Positions 52,701 through 60,107 of a stretch of 64,000 nt of DNA are shown here, piece after piece. The DNA lies in NCBI RefSeq assembly GCF_004000805.1, contig NZ_BILY01000004.1:1-64000 (forward strand). Direction: 5' to 3'. Each line of letters opens with the position of its first letter. Position 1 is the stretch's first letter. Under the pieces are notes generated by a model. That model had not been told where the DNA came from. It saw only the letters and a list, made by a program, of their open reading frames with translations, and searched no databases. The position numbers and the translations under genes are program-made. This stretch comes from Paenibacillus glycanilyticus NBRC 16618. Its GTDB lineage: Bacteria > Bacillota > Bacilli > Paenibacillales > Paenibacillaceae.

Positions 52701-54858
52701 GCGGGATATCCGCATATAGCGCCTCGTACTTTTTGTCCCCGACAGTCATATACCGCAGCTTGATGCCCAGATCATCCGTTGGCGCCTTCAACATAACCGT
52801 ATTATCGCCAGCCTCCAGATGAACGGTCGCCAGTCCACTATGCGTAACAAACTTATCCCAAGTGCCGTTGCCATGGAAAGCAAGGCTGCCCTGAGGCTGA
52901 TCGTTAACGACCAGGTCCCGGCTTACCGTCTGCCAATCCGACGCGTAGCTGAAGCCAAGCGGATAATCGCCCGCTTCCGGCACGCGGACGCGGAACTTCA
53001 AATAATCGCCTTTTGTATCGAAATAGTAGACGTTGCTGTACTGATCGACGATAGTCGTATCCAGCTTGGCGTCCACCGCTTCGTAACGGTCGTTCACGCC
53101 GCTTCCCACCACGTCCAGGCTGGCCAGGTTCAGCCACAGGTTGTTCGTATTGAGCGTCAGCTTAACCGTGTTCTCACCGGCTTTAAGCTCCGCCGGCACT
53201 GTGTATTGCGCGGTTGGATTCCCCCAGCCCGTATTGACCGAAAAAGGAATAGCGCCTTCCGCAACCTCGCCGTTTACGGACAGCTTGCCTTCCGGTCCAG
53301 CCGTCCCGTTGCCTTGTCCGTAATTCAGAACAAGATTGTAACTCCCTGCTTCCGGAACGGTTACGGTAAAGGTCACCGCGTCGGCATCCTTGCGTCCGAA
53401 GTTGCCAACCCATCCGTAAGCCTTTGTTATCCGGGACTGGTAATCGACAGTGGCCGGAACATCCTCCGCTTCCGTTCCTCGGGTCGTTACGCCGGTCGCC
53501 TGCTTATAGTTCATATAGCCCGCGATAACCATCGCTTTGCCGCCGTTTGCGGAGCGCGTACCCTCCACAACCTTCTGAAGATCGCGGTATTGATTCCGGT
53601 CCTGCCAGATTTCGCTGTAATCAAAGTCCGTCTTGGTGGCCGGATTCGGCACCGCGCTGTATTCCGCATTGCCGCCGACCATGTTGAAGGTCACATCGTT
53701 TCTATTCGGGTTATTGACGGTCAACGAATTCTTGACCGCGTTAATCAGCTTATCGTAATCAAGCGAATAATACCGTTTGTTGCCGTTGTAATCATACAAA
53801 TAGTCGTTATCGTTTGCTCCCCATTGGTCCAGATGAATGCCGTTAAAGCCAAACTCGTTTACCGCGCGGTTAAATTCCTTCGCAATAAAAGCCTGCCACT
53901 CCGTATTGCCCGGATCCTGCAGGAACAGCGACGTCGGATGGCCGTTCACGTCAAACGTAAATCCGTTCTGGTCCTTCTGCGGGTTGCCCGTATCAAGCGG
54001 GAACTGCGCCGACTTGTTATACAGCCCCCATAGCGGGCTGACGCCAAAATCCTCATAACTCTCCCTCGCGGCATAATTCATCTCGTAAGCCATCGCGGCA
54101 GAGCCGTATTTCTGGGCGGCTGCCACCTGCTGCTTCACCGACATCGGAAATAATTCGCGTCCGAGCAAATCCGTGTAATGCGTATCCGCATCCATCGTTT
54201 CCGTTATGAAATTTCCGTTCTCGTCGGTAATAGGCTTGCCGCTGCTGTCCGTTTTGGAATAGACCGATACATCGTGCCGCCACATCCAATCGTAAAACTG
54301 GTAGCCGTTCAAATAGTAGTCCTGGGACAGCTGCTTCAGCTTCGCATCGCTTTGCTCCGCCTTTTCCTTCGGAAACTCGCCGACATAGCCGTACCTCGGG
54401 TACTTCTTCCAATCGCTGGACACATCGATGGCAGCGGTTGCAAAATCATCGCTGGCCGCCCCTTTTATCCAAGCCTTCACCAGATAGCCCTTATAGTCCT
54501 CCGCCGGCGGCTTCCACTTTACCTGCAGCTCTCCTTGCCCCTGCAGGACCGTAACGGCCTTAACGCCTTTGGCCACAAGCTTGTTTAACTGATAAATCTC
54601 CACATTGAGCTCGCCGCTCCAGGAGCTGTCGTCCTTCAATGCGAAAGTCAGCGTTGCCTCTTCGCCGGGCGTATAGCGGGCCTTATCCACCGTCAGCGAA
54701 GTAATCGCTTTCACGAATTGGCGCTGTTCACTGCTTGTCGTTTCGGCATAAGCCTTCGCCGTATGTTCACCGGCTGCCGCTTCGAATACCGGCACCGCGC
54801 CTTGCAAGGCAACTATAGCTGCAAGCGACTGCAGCAGGGTTTTATTCAGCTTGTTCAT
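49798..54858 (-). CDS. Surface-anchored GH66 enzyme (dextranase / cycloisomaltooligosaccharide synthase type) with CBM insert and SLH domains
   Basis: A 1686-residue secreted protein. Signal peptide (about 1-38); N-terminal Ig-like domain (45-147); GH66 barrel with nucleophile Asp344 (GIHLDQWG) and acid/base Glu416 (DYSEIW). The barrel is interrupted at about 455-1090 by five repeated beta-sandwich modules of the CBM35/CBM6 kind (about 461-585, 591-706, 711-832, 843-950, 960-1087) and resumes with the HEYYPNRSKKM block and a C-terminal sheet domain (to about 1293). A linker domain and three SLH repeats (about 1505-1686) bind it to the cell wall. It should cut alpha-1,6-glucan or make cyclic isomaltooligosaccharides; cyclodextran synthases characteristically carry one CBM35 in this place. 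ATG with AGGAGG upstream. Confidence 0.93.
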   Translation of the reverse strand: MNKLNKTLLQSLAAIVALQGAVPVFEAAAGEHTAKAYAETTSSEQRQFVKAITSLTVDKARYTPGEEATLTFALKDDSSWSGELNVEIYQLNKLVAKGVKAVTVLQGQGELQVKWKPPAEDYKGYLVKAWIKGAASDDFATAAIDVSSDWKKYPRYGYVGEFPKEKAEQSDAKLKQLSQDYYLNGYQFYDWMWRHDVSVYSKTDSSGKPITDENGNFITETMDADTHYTDLLGRELFPMSVKQQVAAAQKYGSAAMAYEMNYAARESYEDFGVSPLWGLYNKSAQFPLDTGNPQKDQNGFTFDVNGHPTSLFLQDPGNTEWQAFIAKEFNRAVNEFGFNGIHLDQWGANDNDYLYDYNGNKRYYSLDYDKLINAVKNSLTVNNPNRNDVTFNMVGGNAEYSAVPNPATKTDFDYSEIWQDRNQYRDLQKVVEGTRSANGGKAMVIAGYMNYKQATGVTTRGTEAEDVPATVDYQSRITKAYGWVGNFGRKDADAVTFTVTVPEAGSYNLVLNYGQGNGTAGPEGKLSVNGEVAEGAIPFSVNTGWGNPTAQYTVPAELKAGENTVKLTLNTNNLWLNLASLDVVGSGVNDRYEAVDAKLDTTIVDQYSNVYYFDTKGDYLKFRVRVPEAGDYPLGFSYASDWQTVSRDLVVNDQPQGSLAFHGNGTWDKFVTHSGLATVHLEAGDNTVMLKAPTDDLGIKLRYMTVGDKKYEALYADIPQTNSISYNESKTDNFGQAGQTITYEVNLADAVDRITVLYHGDNSPTMSVLVDGEPAASAQKVLFPKTPGGWGGAMQRMALEAAVPAGHHAITLRMESSGQYTNVGGLLAGGYEYSTGSAVTGGGVIPVVGYASDFNNENDRLAFNVDAEEAGSYDLHWFYRNNGSDVVPLSRSVYIGDGAGQTVSFAPTASDEWGEAVLSGVQLQKGANRVVIKMLEGSDSGIQLDKLKVIPAGGGSLAERSYEAESLNTETPFSLYKDTVMNFSEVGQQVTYPVTIPQSGEQSLIFTYSNPGAFTTRSIYIDGVRAKDANGNTLKLGLSGTDNKDRYSGDGYVIIPHMTAGQHTVTLKMEEDDEPGMIQLRGVTAGYFDESSVRLMDAALASMGATHIELGTAEKLGEGPNMLAHEYYPNRSKKMTESTKEAMKDYYKFFAAYENLLFDSKADSDATIGVKTAGGNDLALSKDGSENTLWYTVRRNASNEGYEHYDIIHLVNLLNNDSDWRNAANEPEKQGDLKVDYAVGVTKQEAAGLKVFAATPDRGEGAMTELAYTWNGDHIAIDVPSVDYWTMLVVDRDPKQGQVQQLDLNGSAGSGGGTTVIPPSEGSRIVTEQDVNNAANGQVAILLEKGTDRVLLPVSLIGSLGTNKLALRASGGLTLQWNPDTLKKLAGSAPAGAYMELELKPLPSAAAPAVAPAMKLKGTVYSIELNLKAMDGRLLTSAQSHLQAEVESEVSAPKLKGKLLGLYVYDRENSQWKYAGGRYKASNGSFTAELNTSGTFAVFEYEKSYLDVGSSSWFYEAVASLSAKHVVNGVTEEQFAPERKGTRAEVMTMIVRALNLSGNGTSSAVGFKDVPAGAWYSKELATAYEAELIQGDASGRFNPNAPITRQELAVMLLRAYKLAGGELPEAEAGRTRYADAALIAAWAKKEIAEASAAGLMQGDGNGQFAPGRQGTRSEIAQAIDNLLEKI

Positions 54859-54903
54859 CGTATCCTCCTAAAATGAAATTCGTATGTCTGCCGTTCTAAA
54901 TAA

Positions 54904-54935
54904 GAAGGGTATAACCGCTGTGGATTATACCCTTC
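54904..54935 (-). terminator. Hairpin between receptor and GH66 genes
   Basis: A perfect 11-bp stem (54904-54914 with 54925-54935); the following T-tract on the minus strand is weak (CTTATTT). Probably a partial terminator or 3'-end stabiliser that separates receptor and GH66 expression. Confidence 0.55.
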
Positions 54936-54942
54936 ATGCTGC

Positions 54943-56550
54943 TTATTTGCCGTTTGCCGCGCGCCAAGCGTCAAGCTGTTTTTGCGCTTCGGCGATGACT
55001 TTGTCCACGCCTGCCGCTTTTTGCTTCTCGAGCAATTTCGGAATGTTCTCCTCCGGATCCAGCTGACCGGATTTCAGTCCGTCAACAAAAGCTTTGTTAG
55101 CATTGTCGATGGCGATAATCTCGTTCTTCACCGGTTCCGGATCAAAGATAAAGCCAAACGTACGGGCTGGACGGCTCGAGACCATCTCGTTAAACTTCTC
55201 GTAGTTCTGATATTTGTTCGGATCTTCGCCTTCGCGGGTGTAGTTCAGCATCTGGTTGCCGATCTGCCACATAATATCGTGATAGAAGCCCGTGTCGTTT
55301 GTTGTTTTGCCGTCAGGCAGCGCGATTTGGCCGTTCTTCAGCACGTAATGCTTACCCTCTACGCCGAAGTTGAACAACGTCAGAAGCTTTTGATCCTTGA
55401 AGAACAGGTTCAGCAGCATCATGGCACGTGCCGGGTCTTTCGACGTTTTGGATATAGCTTGCATCGTTGCCGTCATTTTGCCGGTTTGCAGTCTGTCGAC
55501 GTTTAACGGGATTTGGATCATTTCATGGCCGGCTTTAATAGAGGCGTTAGGCGCTATAGCTACCGAGCCGATCTCCATATTAGCCAAAATCTCCATATCG
55601 CCTACCAGGGCGAAAGCTTTGCCAGCCTGGATTTTCTTCCATGCATCAAGTCCCGGAGTCAACGCGTCTTTGTTAATAAAGCCCGCTTTGAACCATTTGT
55701 GGGTCAAGTCGGCAAGCTCCTTGTAACGAGGCGTTTCAAAAGAATTAATGACATCAAGGCTGCTCGGATCCGTATTTAACGTGTTTACCGCCGCTACGCT
55801 CGAGATTGTATCCAGCGTGCCCGACGAATAGTAAGCTTCAAGCGGGAAGCTTGGCGCCGCCAGCGGCGTTACGCCCGGCTCATTATCTTTAATGATTTGA
55901 AGCAAAGGCTCCAGATCTTCTACTTTGCCGGATTTCAGAGCGGATAGGTCCATGTTGTATTTGTCGACCAGCGCTTTGTCGAGATAGACCCCTTGCGAGC
56001 CGCCCAGCTCCTGATGCGTATGAATGCCGTACAGCTTGCCGCCGCGTTTGGCCGGCTCGTGGTAATCCTTTTCCACCGCCTCGATATCCGGGCCGTATTG
56101 GGCAAGCAGATCGTCAAGCGGAAGCAATCCGCCCTTTAATACCTGCTGGTTATAGCCTAACCAATCGGCCGTGAAGAGCAGGTCGAACTTCTCGTTGGAG
56201 GCCATCATAAGGTTCGTCTTGTCGTTCCAAGCGCCCCAGTCAATCGGATTCAGCTTCACCGTCATATTTAATTCCGGGTATGTTTGCTTCAAATAATCGT
56301 TCATTCCGGTCTGTACGCTAGCCAGATCCGCTTGCGGCGCGTCCGGGTACACCATCACGACCTCATAAGGATCAAGCGCCTTCGCTGCGTTTTTTGCCGG
56401 TTCCGCCGAAGTATTCGCCGAGCTCGAAGCCGTATTCTCTTCCTTGTTGCCGTTTGAGGCTTTGTTCGTCGACGAGCATCCCGTTGCGGCAAACGCAATC
56501 GCAAGGATAAGCGTCAGAAGAACAAGCGAGCTTTGTCTAAACCTTTTCAT
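54943..56550 (-). CDS. LplA-type sugar-binding lipoprotein of ABC importer
   Basis: A 535-residue extracellular solute-binding protein of the LplA-like branch (C-terminal DUF3502-like part). Lipobox ATGC at Cys25, a Ser/Asn/Ala linker, then the domain start VVMVYPDAPQADLASVQTGM. Within the GH66 locus, so the ligand is probably an isomalto-oligosaccharide or a cyclic form made by the GH66 enzyme. ATG with GGGGAGG upstream. Unlike the other two importers, the receptor is encoded after the permeases. Confidence 0.93.
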   Translation of the reverse strand: MKRFRQSSLVLLTLILAIAFAATGCSSTNKASNGNKEENTASSSANTSAEPAKNAAKALDPYEVVMVYPDAPQADLASVQTGMNDYLKQTYPELNMTVKLNPIDWGAWNDKTNLMMASNEKFDLLFTADWLGYNQQVLKGGLLPLDDLLAQYGPDIEAVEKDYHEPAKRGGKLYGIHTHQELGGSQGVYLDKALVDKYNMDLSALKSGKVEDLEPLLQIIKDNEPGVTPLAAPSFPLEAYYSSGTLDTISSVAAVNTLNTDPSSLDVINSFETPRYKELADLTHKWFKAGFINKDALTPGLDAWKKIQAGKAFALVGDMEILANMEIGSVAIAPNASIKAGHEMIQIPLNVDRLQTGKMTATMQAISKTSKDPARAMMLLNLFFKDQKLLTLFNFGVEGKHYVLKNGQIALPDGKTTNDTGFYHDIMWQIGNQMLNYTREGEDPNKYQNYEKFNEMVSSRPARTFGFIFDPEPVKNEIIAIDNANKAFVDGLKSGQLDPEENIPKLLEKQKAAGVDKVIAEAQKQLDAWRAANGK

Positions 56551-56614
56551 TAAAGTGACCTCCCCAAAATGATCAAGCTTAAGTTCTGTATACTAAACCG
56601 AAGCGAGTTCGGAC

Positions 56615-57496
56615 TTAGCCTTTGACTGCGCCTACCGTCAGCCCTTTGACGAAATACTTCTGCAGGAACGGAAACACGAACACAAGCGGTCCGATCGCCA
56701 CCATCGCCATCGCCATCCGGATCGATTCCAGCGGCTGCGTCACATTGGCGGTATTGCTGTAGGCCTTGTTCGCGATGCTTTGCAGGAACGAAGCGTTCAT
56801 CAGCGTTTTGTTAAGCAGATACTGCAAGGAGTACAGCTTCTCGTTATTGATAAACACCAGGCTTGTGAACCAGTCGTTCCAGTAGGAAACGATAGTGAAC
56901 AGCCCGATCGTGGCCATAACCGGCAGGGATAGCGGCAATATGATGCTGAAGTACGTCCGGTACTCGCTCGCGCCGTCAATCTTAGCCGACTCGACAAGGG
57001 ACGGCGGAATGCTGTTCGTAAAGAACGTCCGGATAATAAAGACGTTGAAGCCGCCGATTAACCCCGGTATGATAAGCGCAAGCAGCGTATCCTGCACATG
57101 AAGGAACCGGGTATAAACCAGATACCAAGGCAGCAGTCCGCCGGAGAACAGCATGGTGAAGAATACATAGAAACCTAGTGCATTCCGATACGGAAACTCA
57201 GTTCGAGACAAGGCGTAGGCCATGGCCGAAGTAATCAGCAGACTGATGACAACGCCGGTAAGCGTAACCGTGATCGTTACCCCGTACGCTCTCGCGATAT
57301 TCGCGGAATCATGGATCAGGTAACGGTAGGCTTCCCAGTCGAAATGCTTGGGCCAGAACGTGTAGCCGTTTCGCGTTAGATCGTTCTCATTGGTCACCGA
57401 TACCATAAAAACAAGCCAGAACGGAATGAGACAAGACAAACTGAACAAGGTTAAGAACAACAGGATAAACGGGTTTGTGCGATTATTCGTCTTCAT
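56615..57496 (-). CDS. LplC-type carbohydrate ABC transporter permease
   Basis: A 293-residue permease with six hydrophobic segments and EAA loop VESAKIDGASEYRTYFSIILP, ending in FVKGLTVGAVKG, typical of LplC/YtcP-type subunits. It starts ten bases after the LplB-type permease; GGGGG site upstream of ATG. Confidence 0.95.
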   Translation of the reverse strand: MKTNNRTNPFILLFLTLFSLSCLIPFWLVFMVSVTNENDLTRNGYTFWPKHFDWEAYRYLIHDSANIARAYGVTITVTLTGVVISLLITSAMAYALSRTEFPYRNALGFYVFFTMLFSGGLLPWYLVYTRFLHVQDTLLALIIPGLIGGFNVFIIRTFFTNSIPPSLVESAKIDGASEYRTYFSIILPLSLPVMATIGLFTIVSYWNDWFTSLVFINNEKLYSLQYLLNKTLMNASFLQSIANKAYSNTANVTQPLESIRMAMAMVAIGPLVFVFPFLQKYFVKGLTVGAVKG

Positions 57497-57506
57497 GCTT
57501 GGCCCC

Positions 57507-58421
57507 CTAGAACAACGCGTTTTCTTTGCTGAATTTCTTCACGATATAGTTGACCGTAAGAACAAGCACAAAGCCAACGACCGATTGAAGAAGACCTGCG
57601 GACGATGCGAGCCCCGTATCGCCGGTTACCAGCAAAGCGTTGTAGACGTAGGTATCGATAACCTCGGTTGTTTCCTTCAGCATCCCCGAAGCCATCGTCG
57701 CTTGGTAGAACAAGCCGAAATCCGCGTTAAAAATCCGGCCTACCGCAAGCAGCGTCAGAATAATAATGACCGGCGTGATGAGCGGTACGGTTATGCCGGT
57801 CATCTGCTTCCATTTGCTCGCCCCGTCAATGCGGGCGGCTTCGTAATACTCCTGGTCGATGCCAACAATCGCGGCCAGATAGACGATGGCGGAGTAGCCG
57901 ACCGTCTTCCACGTATTGACGATCGTGAGAATATACGGCCAATATTTCGGCTCCGCATACCAGGCAATCGTCTCCTTGCCCATCGGTTCGAGAATCGACT
58001 TGTTAATAAAGCCAAGCTCCGGATTCAGGAAGCCGTAGACGAGGTAGCCAACGATAACCATTGATACAAAGTTCGGAAGAATGGCGGCACTCTGGAAAAA
58101 CTTCGACAGCACCTTCCGCCTGACCTCATTGAGCAGAATCGCAAGCAGTACGGCCAATGCCGTATTGATGACCAGAAAAGCGACATTGTACAAAATCGTG
58201 TGCTTAATGATCATCCATGCGTCATTGGAGGCAAACAGGAACTTGAAGTTCTGCAGTCCTACCCAATCACTGCCCCATACGCCCTTCGTATAATTCAGAT
58301 CCTTGAACGCCAGGAAAATGCCGAACATCGGAAGATAGTTATTGATAAATAGCATGATAATCCCCGGTATCGCGAGAATAATCAATGCGCGATGCTTCAG
58401 CAGCCGTCGCAGCACGGGCAT
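57507..58421 (-). CDS. LplB-type carbohydrate ABC transporter permease
   Basis: A 304-residue permease with six hydrophobic segments and EAA loop YEAARIDGASKWKQMTGITVP. ATG 58421 is preferred: AGAAGGTGA lies about six bases upstream and overlaps the alternative GTG at 58430. First gene of the importer, 75 bases after the response regulator, so the two-component genes may be cotranscribed with it. Confidence 0.93.
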   Translation of the reverse strand: MPVLRRLLKHRALIILAIPGIIMLFINNYLPMFGIFLAFKDLNYTKGVWGSDWVGLQNFKFLFASNDAWMIIKHTILYNVAFLVINTALAVLLAILLNEVRRKVLSKFFQSAAILPNFVSMVIVGYLVYGFLNPELGFINKSILEPMGKETIAWYAEPKYWPYILTIVNTWKTVGYSAIVYLAAIVGIDQEYYEAARIDGASKWKQMTGITVPLITPVIIILTLLAVGRIFNADFGLFYQATMASGMLKETTEVIDTYVYNALLVTGDTGLASSAGLLQSVVGFVLVLTVNYIVKKFSKENALF

Positions 58422-58496
58422 GTGTTTCACCTTCTTGTTGTTTGTATGTCCTAAGTATACGGCCGCCCGGCAGACCTCCCTACCGTTTTTGTAACC

Positions 58497-60107
58497 TCAG
58501 TCTAGTCGTTTTGTGACATTGCGGTATTCTTGCGGATTAACTCCATATTGCTTCTTGAACATCTTCGTAAAATGCGAAAAATTCGAATAGCCGACCTGCT
58601 GCGCGATTGCGCTGACCGTCATTCCCGTCGTATCGAGCAGCTGTCTGGCTCTTGCCATCTTCGTCTCGATGAGGTAATCAATCAGGTTCTGCCCGGTCTC
58701 CTTCTTGAACAGGCGGGATAAATAAGCCGGATTCAAACCGACATGCGCGGCGACGTCCTCGCGGGAGATGTCCTCCTCCACGTTCTCTTTCATATACTGA
58801 ACCGACTTCTGCACCACGCTGTTGCTCTCTAATGCAGTAAAGGCCGCATCCATGACGGCAGAGACGATATTTTCCGCCCAATGCCTGTATTGGGACAAGC
58901 TGCGGATTTGAGCCGATGCCCACAGCGGGAAGTTGGGCACCTGGCTTGGGTTGATTCCCTTTACGTGCATAAAGCCGTAAACCACCTGCAGCGTGTCCAG
59001 ATGGTAGGTCTCCAGCTGGTTCTGATGTATTTGACCCGCTTCCAGCTTATCCACGCTCCGGTTAATCAAGGAGATCACCTTGTCCCGTTCCTTGTTCAGC
59101 ATATAGGACGACCATTCCGTTACGTTGATGTTGTCCGGCACAAGCAGCGGCGCGGCCGTACTGCCTTGAGGCACATACATAATGACCGACTGCGACTCCT
59201 TGACGTTATGACGCTCCTTGTCCTTCAGCCCTTCGCATAACCCGGACACTTCCTGAAGGCTAACGAACTTTCCGATATAACAGGTGATCTGGCAATAGAA
59301 ATAGGTTCGGCATACTTCGATGAACCTTCTGCAGGGCTCGGCCCAGCTGCCCGCAGACCGGGCGGCTCCTCCCGTATAGACCATCGCGAACATCACGCCG
59401 CTCCGGTCCGTAATGACATCCCCGGCGCCGCCCGAGAGGAACAGCTCTCCGGCGGCTTTTTTCACCGCGTACTCCATAATCTCCTGATCCCGCGCATCAA
59501 GCGGCTTATGCCATTCTTCGATGCTGATGAGAATAGGCATAACTCTGCCGTCCGCTTCCAGCTCGATTTGGGCATCCTTCAGTCCCCGCTCAAGGAAACC
59601 TCCGAACGAGAGCTGACGCCTCGACAACATATCCTGCCAGAAACGTTCGGCGAGCAGCGGCTGCTGCTTGCGCCACAGCTCCGCGTATTTGCGGTACTCG
59701 GCATGATGCTGTACGCTCTCTTCCTTCTCTCTAACCGCCTGAAGCATTAAGGAGACCGCCTGCACCAGCTCCTCGCCGTCGACCGGCTTCAGCAAATAAT
59801 CGAAGCTGCCGAGGTTAACCGCCTGCTTGGCGTAAGTAAACTCCGAGTGGCATGTAAGAAACAGAGACTCGGTATGCGGGGAATGCTGTTTCACCCAACG
59901 GACCAGCGACAATCCGTCCTCGTCGGGCATCTCGATATCGCAGACGAGAATATCGATGCGGTGCTCCTTCATGATTTGTCTTGCGGCATCGGCGTGATTG
60001 GCGGTATACACGGCTTCAATGCCCAGCGTTGACCAATCGTTGCATTCGCAAATGCCGTCCACCGCAAATTTCTCGTCGTCAACGACCAGCATCCGCGCCA
60101 TCTTCAT
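58497..60107 (-). CDS. YesN-type response regulator with AraC DNA-binding domain
   Basis: A 536-residue response regulator. REC domain (about 1-125) with DDE near the start, phospho-acceptor Asp57 (LVCDIEMPDEDG), then Thr and KPVDG (Lys switch). A long middle region (130-420) is typical of the YesN group. C-terminal AraC domain (about 430-536) with EDVAAHVGLNPAYLSRLFKK and IAQQVGYSNFSHFTKMFKK. It reads overlapping the kinase gene by 29 bases. ATG 60107 has AAAGGAG four bases upstream; ATG 60101 is an equally reasonable start. Probable activator of the ABC/GH66 genes. Confidence 0.94.
   Translation of the reverse strand: MKMARMLVVDDEKFAVDGICECNDWSTLGIEAVYTANHADAARQIMKEHRIDILVCDIEMPDEDGLSLVRWVKQHSPHTESLFLTCHSEFTYAKQAVNLGSFDYLLKPVDGEELVQAVSLMLQAVREKEESVQHHAEYRKYAELWRKQQPLLAERFWQDMLSRRQLSFGGFLERGLKDAQIELEADGRVMPILISIEEWHKPLDARDQEIMEYAVKKAAGELFLSGGAGDVITDRSGVMFAMVYTGGAARSAGSWAEPCRRFIEVCRTYFYCQITCYIGKFVSLQEVSGLCEGLKDKERHNVKESQSVIMYVPQGSTAAPLLVPDNINVTEWSSYMLNKERDKVISLINRSVDKLEAGQIHQNQLETYHLDTLQVVYGFMHVKGINPSQVPNFPLWASAQIRSLSQYRHWAENIVSAVMDAAFTALESNSVVQKSVQYMKENVEEDISREDVAAHVGLNPAYLSRLFKKETGQNLIDYLIETKMARARQLLDTTGMTVSAIAQQVGYSNFSHFTKMFKKQYGVNPQEYRNVTKRLD

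Noticed and set aside
52819..54033. 404-residue open frame antisense to GH66
   Set aside because: Lies within the catalytic part of GH66 and lacks any supporting feature.
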